Shown piece after piece: positions 8,837 to 17,620 of a stretch of DNA of 64,000 bases. Position numbers and translations under genes: made by a program. Origin of the DNA: Candidatus Gastranaerophilales bacterium (GTDB lineage Bacteria > Cyanobacteriota > Vampirovibrionia > Gastranaerophilales > Gastranaerophilaceae). Where the stretch lies: positions 1 through 64,000 of the forward strand of contig CALUYW010000014.1 of assembly GCA_944325105.1 (NCBI GenBank), in the 5' to 3' direction. The notes under the pieces were generated by a model. It did not search any database. It had not been told where the DNA came from and worked only from the letters and a program-made list of their open reading frames with translations. Positions within the stretch are counted from its first letter, which is position 1, and every line of letters starts with the position of its first letter.

Positions 8837-9757
8837 ATGAGCCAAGAGTATTACTACATGGACGGCAAATATGTACCATCAAATGAAGCAATGATTCCTG
8901 TAAGAACCCACGCTTTTTTATATGGCACATCAGTGTTTGAAGGTATCAGAGGATACTACAACGAAGAAGAAGACCAAATATATGCATTTCGCATGAAAGA
9001 ACACTTTGAGCGCCTTTTAAACAGCTGCAAAATTATGCATATGGACCCAAAACACACTGTTGAAGAATATATGCAAATTACAAAAGATTTACTAAAGAAA
9101 AATAATTACAGAGAAGACTGCTATGTTCGTCCCGAAGTATACAAAAGCGCTCTTAAAATAGGCCCAAGCCTGCTTGATAACCCTGATTCCGTTTTAATTT
9201 TTACAATCAAATTAGGTAACTATTTTGGCGGAGAAAAGATGCTTAACATTTGCGTTTCAAACTGGGCACGCCTTGAAGACAACACTATTCCTCCAAGAGC
9301 AAAAGTTTCAGGTGCTTATGCTAACACCGCTCTTATGATTACAGACTCAAAGTTAGCAGGTTTTGATGATTGCATATCATTATCAGCCTCAGGTCATGTT
9401 GCAGAGGGCTCTGCTATGAACTTCTTTATAGTTGAAGGTGACACACTTGTTACAACTCAAACCACAAGCAACATATTGGTTGGTGTAACAAGAAACACAA
9501 TTCTTGAAATAGCAAAAGAAGAACTCGGAATGAAAGTCTGCGAAAGAGAAATAGATAGAACAGAGCTCTACACTGCAGATGAAGCTTTCTTCTGCGGAAC
9601 AGGCGCACAAGTTGCTCCAATCGGCTCAATTGACCACAGAACAATAGGTAACGGAAAAGTAGGCGAAAAAACTGCAGCAATATCAAAACTTTATTTTGAT
9701 ATCGTTCGTGGCAAAAACGAAAAATACAAAAAATGGTGTACGCCAATTTATGAATAA
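8837..9757 (+). CDS. ilvE: Branched-chain amino acid aminotransferase (class IV)
   Basis: A 306-residue PLP-dependent class IV aminotransferase that interconverts Val, Leu and Ile with their 2-oxo acids in the cytoplasm. Visible family features are VRTHAFLYGTSVFEGIRGY near residue 25, the PLP-lysine context PPRAKVSGAYAN, the GHVAEGSAMNFF motif and the FCGTGAQVAPIG segment near the C-terminus. The start follows a strong GGAGGA four bases before the ATG. The last eight bases overlap the predicted start of an ABC permease gene. An inverted repeat at the promoter suggests repressor control. Confidence 0.93.
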   Translation: MSQEYYYMDGKYVPSNEAMIPVRTHAFLYGTSVFEGIRGYYNEEEDQIYAFRMKEHFERLLNSCKIMHMDPKHTVEEYMQITKDLLKKNNYREDCYVRPEVYKSALKIGPSLLDNPDSVLIFTIKLGNYFGGEKMLNICVSNWARLEDNTIPPRAKVSGAYANTALMITDSKLAGFDDCISLSASGHVAEGSAMNFFIVEGDTLVTTQTTSNILVGVTRNTILEIAKEELGMKVCEREIDRTELYTADEAFFCGTGAQVAPIGSIDHRTIGNGKVGEKTAAISKLYFDIVRGKNEKYKKWCTPIYE

Positions 9758-10502
9758 TTTAGGTATAAATTTTCTCGGACAATGTGTCGAGAACTTTATA
9801 AGAGCTATGAAATACGCTTTTTTGGGTAATGTTGCCCTTAAAAGCGTTATTTCGCAAGCCGCTCGAATTGGCTTTGACTCGCTAGGCATATCTTTAATGA
9901 TAGTTTTTATTGCAGCCTCAGTTATTGCTCTTCAAGTTTCAAATCAATTCCTTATGAGCGGAGCAGACACCTATATTGGCGGGTTTTTGGCAATAGCGCT
10001 AATTAGAGAAATCGCCCCGGGATTTGCTGCTCTTGCAATAGGCGCTCGTGCAGGAACTGCAATAACGGCTCAAATTGCTAATATGAAAGTAACTTCACAA
10101 GTTGACGCTATGCAAGTCTTAAAAGTCGACCCCATAGGCTATTACTTTGCTCCAAGAATTATAGCGGGCGCTTTTGGAGTAATGTGCGTTGTAGTGCTTG
10201 CAGAGTTTGTGGGTATTCTGGGCGGTATGATAGTGTCATATTTCTCAGTTGGTCTGCACCCTAACAGATACTTTAACTCTGTCTGGCTTATGCTTAATAC
10301 AAAAGATATTTATGTAAGCATTTTTAAAGGATTTTTATTTGGCGCAATTATTGCAACAGTTTGCGCTACAGTTGGATACAACACAAAAGGCGGCGCAAAA
10401 AACGTAGGTGAATCAACCACAAAATCAGCCATATTATGCACAATTTATCTTTTGCTTGCAGATTTATTGATAGGATTTTTATTCTACGCAAGTAATCATT
10501 AA
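9750..10502 (+). CDS. mlaE: MlaE-family ABC transporter permease (lipid transport)
   Basis: A 250-residue integral membrane protein of the MlaE/TrgI permease family, which moves phospholipid or other lipids between inner and outer membrane with an MlaF ATPase and an MCE protein. Diagnostic stretches are SLMIVFIAASVIALQVS, AIALIREIAPGFAAL, the conserved GARAGTAITAQIANMKVT with the VDAMQVLKVDP loop, and a C-terminal TTKSAILCTIY helix. Five or six hydrophobic segments are visible. The predicted ATG overlaps the ilvE stop by eight bases; a longer reading frame further into ilvE is possible but less likely. No ATPase or MCE gene is next to it here. Confidence 0.85.
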   Translation: MNNLGINFLGQCVENFIRAMKYAFLGNVALKSVISQAARIGFDSLGISLMIVFIAASVIALQVSNQFLMSGADTYIGGFLAIALIREIAPGFAALAIGARAGTAITAQIANMKVTSQVDAMQVLKVDPIGYYFAPRIIAGAFGVMCVVVLAEFVGILGGMIVSYFSVGLHPNRYFNSVWLMLNTKDIYVSIFKGFLFGAIIATVCATVGYNTKGGAKNVGESTTKSAILCTIYLLLADLLIGFLFYASNH

Positions 10503-10616
10503 TTTGGTGTATTTTTTTCCAATTCCACTAAATCTTTTCCATATTTTAGACGATGAAGCAAAATTCCCCATGGGGTATCCTTTTAGTAACAAACTTGGTA
10601 TAAGAGGAAATTTAAC

Positions 10617-11066
10617 TTGAGGAGGTTCAACTTTAGACTCCAAAGTTTCTTAAATCTCAAGGAAAAAAATCTTGAAGATGAGAGACTAAGGCTTGCAGGA
10701 ATAATATCTACTCTTGAATCACAAAAAGACGTACTTCTTGAAATGAATGACAAAAAAGAGTATCTGCAAGCACAACTGGAAACAATCACAAACTCACCGG
10801 TGTTGGACATTCAAACTGTTGTAGGCTGCAAAAACTACATGGCACAAGTAGAACAAGACATAAAGATGCAGTTTGAAATAATTAAAAAAACGCAATTTGA
10901 ACTTGATGAGCAGCAACAAAGAGTAAATGAAGCCTATAAAGAAGTTAAAGTCCTTGAAAAACTAAAAGAAAAACAATACAAAAACTTCTTGTTTGAATTT
11001 GAACAAACGCAAATCAAAGAACTTGACGATATCACAATTTCAAGACAAAAAAGGATGAGCAGATAA
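10617..11066 (+). CDS. fliJ: Flagellar export chaperone FliJ
   Basis: A 149-residue, almost entirely helical coiled-coil protein beginning MRRFNFRLQSFLNLKEKNLE, which matches the FliJ N-terminus (basic residues, then FRLQ and LK-E heptads). FliJ works at the flagellar type III export gate with the FliI ATPase. The reading frame has no ATG at the right place; a TTG with AGAGGA eight bases upstream fits both spacing and the family N-terminus. The stop overlaps the next ATG, and fliK, flgD and flgE follow, which supports the assignment. Confidence 0.75.
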   Translation: MRRFNFRLQSFLNLKEKNLEDERLRLAGIISTLESQKDVLLEMNDKKEYLQAQLETITNSPVLDIQTVVGCKNYMAQVEQDIKMQFEIIKKTQFELDEQQQRVNEAYKEVKVLEKLKEKQYKNFLFEFEQTQIKELDDITISRQKRMSR

Positions 11067-12691
11067 TGCAAAATTTCATAGCTGAAAATACTAAAGTTAT
11101 AAACTTTGAGAACTTTATTGGCTCAAATACACAGAATATTCAAAATACCGATGAAAAAGGCAAGGATTTTGCTAAGATTTTAGGTCTTGATAACAAAAAT
11201 GAAGTTAAAAATCATATAAACAAAAATAATAACGCAAACAATGAGCATAATAGGTCAAAAATAAAAGAACAGCACACAAACACTCTTGAGGAAAACAAAA
11301 CACAAAACTTGCAAGACAAGGACAAATCCGGCAACAATAAAGTGCAAGACACCAACAAAGATGAAAACAAAACAGTTGATACGGTTGAAACAAAACCTGT
11401 AATAAAAGAAGCTCAGGAAGCAGCGGACGACACTTCAACTCAAGTTTTAAGTGCAGATGAAGTAATAACCGAAGCAATTGAAAAAATTAACAACCTTATT
11501 GAAAACTCGCTTGACGGGCAACTTAACGCTGAAGATGTGCAAGCTCTAAAAGATACGTTAAATCAAATTAAAGACAAAATTAATAACAATGAAATAATAG
11601 TAAATGAAAATACTAAACAAGAGCTTAAAAATATTCTAAACAGACTTTTAACTCAAAACCCAAAAGACCTTGAAGTAGATGCTCTTTTAAAAGATTTCAA
11701 ACAGTTAATGCAGGACATTCAGGCAAATACCTTTAAGACGGATTCTCAAGTAAAACTTGAAGAGGAAAACTCTAACCCTACAAGAGCCCTTGAGGTAAGC
11801 GTTGAAACACCACAAATAAGTGAAAAAACAGAAAAAAAGATAACGAGTGAAGAAAAAACCACGCTCAAAACAAAAGAAAACCAAAGTACAATACAAGTTT
11901 CACAAAATACTAAAGAAGTTCAAAATGCTGATAACACAACAGATAAAATTGATATAGAACAAGAAATCCTTGATGAAATGGATGTTAAAATTGAAGAAGT
12001 CAGCGATTCTTCAGCAGATACAAACTCGCAAGGGCAAAGCTATACAACAGCACAAGATGAAGTAATTAAACTTCAAATCCAAAATTCAGATACTGATGCA
12101 CCCGCACAGACCTTTGCGTTTGACAAGAGTCTACAAAACATAAATGCCACAAATAAGCAGCTAAGACTTGACGGCGTTACAAAAGAATTAAACGCAAGTG
12201 ACATTCTAAATCAAATAGGGTCTAAATTTGAACAGCTAAAAGACGGAACAAGCACAAAAATTACAATGACGCTAAGACCAAATGACCTTGGCAGAGTGAC
12301 AATTGAGCTTGTTTCAAACGCTAACGGAATATCAACAAACATAATTGCTCAAAATTCTCAGGTAAAAGAACTATTGGATAAAAATATTGATATATTAAAA
12401 CAACAACTTGCTCAACAAGGAATTAACGTACAAAACGTACAGGTTAAAACAGTTGAACAAAACTCTCAAGCAGGCCTAAATAACAGTTTCAACAACAGAG
12501 AAGAAAACGAGCAAAACAATAACAACCAAAACCAAAACAATGGTCAGAGCAACCATAATTCCAGACAAAAACAAGAAAGTTATAAATTTAACCAAAGCAA
12601 TATTATAGAAAATATTGACTTTGAGAACACCTCTGAGAGAACTACCGCAAGCATAAACACCCTTAGGGGCAAAATCAGTTACAACTTATAA
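11066..12691 (+). CDS. fliK: Flagellar hook-length control protein FliK
   Basis: A 541-residue low-complexity protein. The long Asn/Lys/Glu/Thr-rich N-terminal part (about 1-370) is typical of a secreted molecular ruler. The conserved Flg_hook domain at about residues 400-475 includes KITMTLRPNDLGRVTIEL and QQLAQQGINVQNVQV. A Gln/Asn-rich tail follows. FliK measures the hook and switches export specificity from hook to filament subunits. Translation is coupled to fliJ, and flgD starts 17 bases after the stop with an AAGGAG site. Confidence 0.9.
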   Translation: MQNFIAENTKVINFENFIGSNTQNIQNTDEKGKDFAKILGLDNKNEVKNHINKNNNANNEHNRSKIKEQHTNTLEENKTQNLQDKDKSGNNKVQDTNKDENKTVDTVETKPVIKEAQEAADDTSTQVLSADEVITEAIEKINNLIENSLDGQLNAEDVQALKDTLNQIKDKINNNEIIVNENTKQELKNILNRLLTQNPKDLEVDALLKDFKQLMQDIQANTFKTDSQVKLEEENSNPTRALEVSVETPQISEKTEKKITSEEKTTLKTKENQSTIQVSQNTKEVQNADNTTDKIDIEQEILDEMDVKIEEVSDSSADTNSQGQSYTTAQDEVIKLQIQNSDTDAPAQTFAFDKSLQNINATNKQLRLDGVTKELNASDILNQIGSKFEQLKDGTSTKITMTLRPNDLGRVTIELVSNANGISTNIIAQNSQVKELLDKNIDILKQQLAQQGINVQNVQVKTVEQNSQAGLNNSFNNREENEQNNNNQNQNNGQSNHNSRQKQESYKFNQSNIIENIDFENTSERTTASINTLRGKISYNL

Positions 12692-12708
12692 GTTTCAAGG
12701 AGACAATA

Positions 12709-13329
12709 ATGTCGTCGAACATTATAAATGAAATTAACAATATGCAAAACTGGACAGCACAACAAGAAGCACTGAAGTCCAAAACAGAAGGCACCGACAA
12801 TACTTTAGACCAAGATATGTTCTTAAAACTTATGCTTGAGCAGCTGAAGTATCAAGACCCGCTCAACCCTATGAGCAACCAAGATTTCTTGGCCCAACAG
12901 GCACAATTCACGCAACTTGAGCAGCTTCAACAGTTAAACGAAACCATAGAGGCAAACAGCGGACTAACTCAGGGTATGGATTTAATAGGCAAAGAAGTAA
13001 CGCTTATGGACCCTGATGACCCAAAGAATACAATAACAGGAATTGTAGAAGAAGCAGTATTCTACCAAAACGGTTGTGCCGTTAAAGTAAACGGAAAAGA
13101 ATATCCTGCAGGACTTATACTGAGTGCAAAAGAACCTTCTGCCACAACGCCTGAAACACCCCCCGAAGAAGGTGGTTCAACAGAAGAAGGCGACTCAAAT
13201 AATGAAGAAGATAACTCAGTAGCTGAAACTGCAAAAACAGTGTTTTCTAACGCAGCAACAGTATCAAAAACAGCAGCAGCATTTTCATATCTTGGAAATC
13301 TGTTTGGACAATTAACCAATAAAGAATAA
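12709..13329 (+). CDS. flgD: Flagellar hook assembly (cap) protein FlgD
   Basis: A 206-residue protein with the FlgD N-terminal signature: DQDMFLKLMLEQLKYQDPLN at about residues 36-55, NPMSNQDFLAQQAQFTQLEQ, and then a GMDLIGKEVTLMD strand. FlgD caps the growing hook and promotes FlgE polymerisation. The C-terminal half lacks a full FlgD tudor/fibronectin-like domain and instead has an acidic Glu/Thr/Pro linker (about 137-165) and an Ala-rich end. This is shorter than usual and may reflect lineage variation. It lies between fliK and flgE in one operon. Confidence 0.9.
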   Translation: MSSNIINEINNMQNWTAQQEALKSKTEGTDNTLDQDMFLKLMLEQLKYQDPLNPMSNQDFLAQQAQFTQLEQLQQLNETIEANSGLTQGMDLIGKEVTLMDPDDPKNTITGIVEEAVFYQNGCAVKVNGKEYPAGLILSAKEPSATTPETPPEEGGSTEEGDSNNEEDNSVAETAKTVFSNAATVSKTAAAFSYLGNLFGQLTNKE

Positions 13330-13351
13330 CAATCAAGGGAGGAGACAATAA

Positions 13352-14707
13352 ATGTCACAAGCAATGAATACTGCAATGTCAGGTATTAATGCTAACCAAT
13401 TACACATCAACGTAGTAGCCGATAACATTGCAAATATGAACACGACTGCCTTTAAAGAGTCACAAATGACTTTTAAAGATGTGTGGTACCAGACTCGTAC
13501 AACAGGTACGGCGCCAACAGGAAACTTGGGAGGAACTAACCCGTTTCAAATAGGTGTTGGCACAACTGTTGCGGGTATCTCAAGAAACTGGGCAGCAAAC
13601 AACATAAATACAACAGGTAGAGACACTGACTTAGCATTACAAGGGAACGGTTTCTTTACCGTAATGGACGCAGAAGGTAGTATTTTCTTGACGCGTGACG
13701 GCAGCTTTGACCTTGATGCAAACGGAAACCTTGTTACATCAATGGGTTATAAAGTACTGGGCACAAACTCGGACTATTCTATGAGTGCAACGGAAATTCC
13801 CATATACATCCCACAAACCATTCGTGCAGGAGCTTATGCACAACCTCAGGGAATTTTAGCAAATAAAGACGTATCACAATTAAATGGTACTGATGGTGCA
13901 ATAACCGGGGGTACTTTCACCATAACACCAACAGTCGGAGGAGTAGAACAAGCACCGATTGAAGTTACAATTACAGGAACGGGAACTGTTCAAAACATGG
14001 TGAATGAAATTAATGCCAGTCTTGCAGGTCAGAATATCACTTGCGAACTTGTCGATGGCGCATTAACATTTAAAACTCAAGGTGATGTTGAAAAAATAAG
14101 ATTTACATCGGGCACATCAAACTTTGTTGACCAAACAGACATTGCCCTGCAAGCTGATGGAACAGGCGAGTACACGTCTAAAACAATTGACTACAAGGTT
14201 GACATTAACCCCGGTGATGGCAGCAAAGATGCTATGATATTTAAAAGCATGTCAGTTGGCAGCAACGGTATTATAACTGCTACATACAAGAACGGTGATT
14301 CTATTACCGTTTGGGAAGACCCCGACGACGGCTCAAGACTGTTTAAGTATACAACCGCATCAGGCGTTGAAATACTTGGACCAAATGACGTAACTGCACA
14401 CCCTGCAGTACTTGTTCCCGAGAACCTACAAATTCAATGTGCAACAGTACGCAACTACGAAGGTCTTGTCGGGCAAGGAAACAATCTTTATAGCACGGGC
14501 CCTGACACAGGTGATGTAATATTTTCTTGCGGGAATGACAACGGCATAGGTGCAGTTGTAAGCGGAGGGCTTGAAGCATCAAACGTAGATTTATCACGTC
14601 AATTTTCAAATATGATATTGGCACAAAGAGGAATTGAGGCCAACTCAAGGGTATTTGACACGGCAAACAGCATCCTGCAAACTCTTGTATACCTTGGTCG
14701 CGGTTAA
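13352..14707 (+). CDS. flgE: Flagellar hook protein FlgE
   Basis: A 451-residue hook subunit. The N-terminal rod/hook motif (SQAMNTAMSGINANQLHINV, then DNIANMNTTAFKESQ) and the C-terminal SGGLEASNVDLSRQFSNMIL with the AQRGIEANSRVF helix are the conserved coiled-coil ends of axial proteins. The DLALQGNGFFTV block at about residue 94 is the FlgE/F/G-specific segment. The central 160-360 region is the variable surface domain. A GGGAGGAGA ribosome site precedes the ATG. An intrinsic terminator closes the operon. Confidence 0.93.
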   Translation: MSQAMNTAMSGINANQLHINVVADNIANMNTTAFKESQMTFKDVWYQTRTTGTAPTGNLGGTNPFQIGVGTTVAGISRNWAANNINTTGRDTDLALQGNGFFTVMDAEGSIFLTRDGSFDLDANGNLVTSMGYKVLGTNSDYSMSATEIPIYIPQTIRAGAYAQPQGILANKDVSQLNGTDGAITGGTFTITPTVGGVEQAPIEVTITGTGTVQNMVNEINASLAGQNITCELVDGALTFKTQGDVEKIRFTSGTSNFVDQTDIALQADGTGEYTSKTIDYKVDINPGDGSKDAMIFKSMSVGSNGIITATYKNGDSITVWEDPDDGSRLFKYTTASGVEILGPNDVTAHPAVLVPENLQIQCATVRNYEGLVGQGNNLYSTGPDTGDVIFSCGNDNGIGAVVSGGLEASNVDLSRQFSNMILAQRGIEANSRVFDTANSILQTLVYLGRG

Positions 14708-14735
14708 TAAATTTCACATTCCAACTTTTTAATTT

Positions 14736-14764
14736 GTCCGGATAAACATTATCCGGACTTTTTA
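14736..14764. terminator. Intrinsic terminator after flgE (bidirectional)
   Basis: Perfect ten-base stem GTCCGGATAA/TTATCCGGAC with a three-base loop, followed by T-rich sequence. It lies between convergent flgE and the decarboxylase gene. Confidence 0.85.
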
Positions 14765-16213
14765 TTTTGCCAAAACATCAATCTCGCTAAAATCGCTTAA
14801 ATAGGGCATATGTTCTTGTGCTATCAATTCACCCGGTAACAAAACAGAAATCCCCGGAGGGCATAGCGCAATAACTTCAGCTGCTATTCTACCTATAGCG
14901 TCTTCTTTTTTAACTCTTTCTTTTTTTGAAAAATACGCCTCTCTTGGGGTCATGACAACCTTGGGTGCGGTTAGGGGCATAAACTTTATGCCCTCAAGAT
15001 AAGCTAAATCAGGGTAATTACTGGTTGATATTTTTCTTAGAGCATTTAACAAGACATCAAATTCTTCCTGTGTATTACCAATATTTGATAATATCAAAAT
15101 ACCTTCATCTGATGCACTTTCAATTTCTATCGAAAAATCAAGTTCTAATATACTTTCTAATCTTTTGCCGCTAAGACCGTCAACTTTTAAGAAAATCTTT
15201 GTAACGTCAAAAGCAACATTATTCATCGAGTTAAGGACTCTAACGCCTTTGATTTTTGAAGCTTCTTCTCTAAAATAAAGGGCATTATCAATTGCGTTTT
15301 CTATGGCAACTTTACCCATATCAGAAGATAAATAAGCCCTTGCCGCATCAAGACTTGTTAAAAGTAACAATGACGGGCTTGTAGTGTGAAGAAGTTTTAG
15401 AGCATGCTCAACTTTATGCACATCAAATCTTGAATTTTTAGAAATATGGAGCATTGAACTCTGCGTCATTGAGCCACCCGTTTTATGAAGTGAGTGCACA
15501 ACTGCATCAGCACCGCATTTAAGAGCAGGTTTAGGTAAAACATCTGAAAAATTCCACAAGCAGCCATGTGCTTCATCAACTATTAAAGCTACATCAAATT
15601 CATGACAAACTCTTGCTATTGCTTCAATATCGGACACAACACCCTCGTACGTTGGGTTTGTAACCCAGACAAGGGAAGTATCAGGGTTTTTTTCCAGCTG
15701 TTCTCTTAAATCAACAGGGTCAAGCGCACCGTAAATTGCCCAATTATCAAGTTTTTTAGGCATTAACCAGCTTGGATTAGCGCCCGATATTATCATGCCT
15801 GACAACACCGAGCGGTGGCAGTTTCTGCCGATGATTATTTTATCCTGAGGACAAGTTAAACCAAAAGCAAGCGCCAGGTTTGCAATGGTTGAACCGCCCG
15901 TTAAAAAGAATGTTCTTTTTGAACCAAAAACACTTGAGGCAAGTTTTTGTGCTTCATCTATTGCGCCTGATGAAGGAAACAGTGTTCCAAGGTTATCAAA
16001 TTCATCCGTTGTATCAAGATTAAGAGCATCTTCACCAACAAGGGAAGAAAAGTTTTTCAAAACTCCCTTACCTCTGTTGTGCCCGGGGATATGAAAACCG
16101 ACACAAGGGTTTGCCTTATATGCACTCATAGCCTGAACAAGCGGTGCATAAACGTCACTTGAGGACTGAGTGTCTTTAAAACTTATTAAACTTTTATAAT
16201 TTCTGTTTTCCAT
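14762..16213 (-). CDS. Orn/Lys/Arg decarboxylase family PLP enzyme (SpeA/LdcC-like)
   Basis: A 483-residue fold-type I PLP decarboxylase. Family features are GFHIPGHNRGKG near the N-terminus, FFLTGGSTIANLA, IVDEAHGCLWNF, the PLP-binding lysine in VVHSLHKTGGSMTQSSMLH, and a C-terminal CPPGISVLLPGE block. It is short compared with inducible acid-resistance decarboxylases and resembles biosynthetic enzymes of Gram-positives and cyanobacteria that supply polyamine precursors. The substrate (Arg, Lys or Orn) cannot be decided here. The frame extends upstream, but a TATAAT lies at 16224-16229, so the ATG at 16213 with an almost leaderless transcript is the most likely start. Confidence 0.85.
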   Translation of the reverse strand: MENRNYKSLISFKDTQSSSDVYAPLVQAMSAYKANPCVGFHIPGHNRGKGVLKNFSSLVGEDALNLDTTDEFDNLGTLFPSSGAIDEAQKLASSVFGSKRTFFLTGGSTIANLALAFGLTCPQDKIIIGRNCHRSVLSGMIISGANPSWLMPKKLDNWAIYGALDPVDLREQLEKNPDTSLVWVTNPTYEGVVSDIEAIARVCHEFDVALIVDEAHGCLWNFSDVLPKPALKCGADAVVHSLHKTGGSMTQSSMLHISKNSRFDVHKVEHALKLLHTTSPSLLLLTSLDAARAYLSSDMGKVAIENAIDNALYFREEASKIKGVRVLNSMNNVAFDVTKIFLKVDGLSGKRLESILELDFSIEIESASDEGILILSNIGNTQEEFDVLLNALRKISTSNYPDLAYLEGIKFMPLTAPKVVMTPREAYFSKKERVKKEDAIGRIAAEVIALCPPGISVLLPGELIAQEHMPYLSDFSEIDVLAK

Positions 16214-16306
16214 TTGCATAAATATTATACACATAAAAACAAAATAATATAAATTTTTGCGCAAAATTTTTTTTCTACATGTTTTGTATGAAAAAGCGTT
16301 GTATCA

Positions 16307-16335
16307 TTGAACTCTTTTTTTAAAAATGATATAAT
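16307..16335 (+). promoter_or_regulatory. Strong predicted sigma-70-type promoter
   Basis: TTGAAC (16307-16312), 17-base spacer, TATAAT (16330-16335) with a TGA just upstream of the -10. The start codon of the small gene at 16366 is 30 bases further. Confidence 0.75.
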
Positions 16336-16365
16336 CGCAAAAACGAGGTAAAAGGAAGATAGTCC

Positions 16366-16695
16366 ATGGTAGATAACCGTTCGGCAGGTTTCTTCGGGAT
16401 TGGCGGCAGTTTTAATTTCAAATCCGGCGACATCTCGGGAACAGCAGCGAGAACATCCGATGAAAAAAACGGACAAGGCGGTGAATACTTCGCACAAGGG
16501 CAAAATCCGGAAGAAGATGAAAACTTCAGAAAAGAGCCCTATGTTGACCGTTCAGCCGTTCTTCGCGCCTCACTTGATTCTTTAGCCACACTAAATGCGG
16601 CAAGCATAGGTAAAAGAAAAATTAAACCCAAGCTTGAAAAAAAGAAAAATAAAAAGGGTTTATCACTATCAGAAGATGAATCACAAAGAGAATAA
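16366..16695 (+). CDS. Small basic hypothetical protein with its own promoter and terminator
   Basis: A 109-residue protein of unknown family. The first 30 residues are Gly/Ser/Phe-rich (SAGFFGIGGSFNFKSG), the middle is acidic, and a Lys-rich stretch (KRKIKPKLEKKKNKKG) lies near the end. No membrane helix or known motif is seen. Coding is supported by a strong promoter, an AAAAGGAAG ribosome site and a terminator whose stem includes the stop codon. The monocistronic, well-expressed layout suggests a real product. The opposite-strand open frame is rejected. Confidence 0.65.
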   Translation: MVDNRSAGFFGIGGSFNFKSGDISGTAARTSDEKNGQGGEYFAQGQNPEEDENFRKEPYVDRSAVLRASLDSLATLNAASIGKRKIKPKLEKKKNKKGLSLSEDESQRE

Positions 16696-16724
16696 CCGCT
16701 CCAAACAAGGGCGGTTATTCTTTT
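16690..16724 (+). terminator. Intrinsic terminator overlapping a stop codon
   Basis: Perfect stem GAATAACCGC (16690-16699) and GCGGTTATTC (16711-16720) with an 11-base loop, then TTTT. The TAA of the upstream gene lies inside the 5' arm. Confidence 0.75.
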
Positions 16725-17556
16725 AATAAAGTCTTTTATACAACATATAGCTTATACTTGAGTAAAAAGGTATGAATATCAAACAAGCAAAAGTGATGAT
16801 GATATTGTAACACATAAGAAGGGCAGGATTTGACAAGCACAAAAGCTTTACGGGGTAAGTTACAAGCGGAAGTGCAATATTAAAAGCGCTCAAGACCAGC
16901 CCATATAGAAATTGAACCCCAAAAACAAGCAAAAGAGTATTTTTAGTCAATTCAAAAGACCTCTTAATAACATCAAGCGGCTTTACATCCTTCTCCAAAA
17001 CAAAAACAGGCAAAGTCAGAGAAGCCCTTAAGGAATAAAAAATAATTGCAAGCATCATTACAATAACGCTTAATATTGCAAGCATTGCACCTGTTGAGCT
17101 TTTTTGAGAAAGGGTTATACCGATAGCTAAAATTCCTATAATACAAATAATAAAAACAAACAAACTGTACCAAAGAAGCATTTTGACATAGTTGCCTTGC
17201 CTTTTTGATATTTCAACCTTATAAGAATTAAAATCAAGCTCTTTTGAAGAAAAATAATCATCAGATGCCAAAACCATATGACAAGATATCAAAAGACATC
17301 TCCAAAATCCCCAGGCATAAAATACTAACCCTAAAATTAAAAGTAATAAAACAGGTATAATATAGGGCACAAGTTCATCGCCCTTAAGATTTAGGGTTTT
17401 TGTAAGATGAGTAAGCGGTACAAGAGACAAAATTATACCAAAGATTTGCGCCGCAACGGGCAATAAAAGCTCTTTCATAATTGAGGGAAAATTTTTTACC
17501 ATAAAAGCAAAAGATTTATTGAAAATTTCCCAAAATCCATACTTGTGATTATCCAT
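16723..17556 (-). CDS. Polytopic membrane protein (GPDPase membrane-domain-like)
   Basis: A 277-residue protein with about six hydrophobic helices and a repeated FNKSFAFMVKNFP/KRSFELTKNTLLLVFGVQF pattern, in which each amphipathic helix precedes a membrane helix. This is the layout of the membrane domain of glycerophosphoryl diester phosphodiesterases and DUF975-like proteins. No catalytic domain is attached. The role is unknown, possibly envelope organisation. An ATGAGGAG ribosome site precedes the ATG. Confidence 0.6.
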   Translation of the reverse strand: MDNHKYGFWEIFNKSFAFMVKNFPSIMKELLLPVAAQIFGIILSLVPLTHLTKTLNLKGDELVPYIIPVLLLLILGLVFYAWGFWRCLLISCHMVLASDDYFSSKELDFNSYKVEISKRQGNYVKMLLWYSLFVFIICIIGILAIGITLSQKSSTGAMLAILSVIVMMLAIIFYSLRASLTLPVFVLEKDVKPLDVIKRSFELTKNTLLLVFGVQFLYGLVLSAFNIALPLVTYPVKLLCLSNPALLMCYNIIITFACLIFIPFYSSISYMLYKRLY

Positions 17557-17620
17557 ATCAACTCCTCATTTTATGCTATTATATACTAACAGATTGAAAA
17601 GGTGTAAAGCAAAAAACTTA

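Noticed and set aside
14343-14717. 124-codon minus-strand open frame
   Set aside because: It lies entirely over the conserved 3' end of flgE and has an unnatural Leu/Gln/Cys composition.
16225-16503. 92-codon minus-strand open frame
   Set aside because: It overlaps the strong promoter and start of the plus-strand gene at 16366 and has no recognisable protein features.
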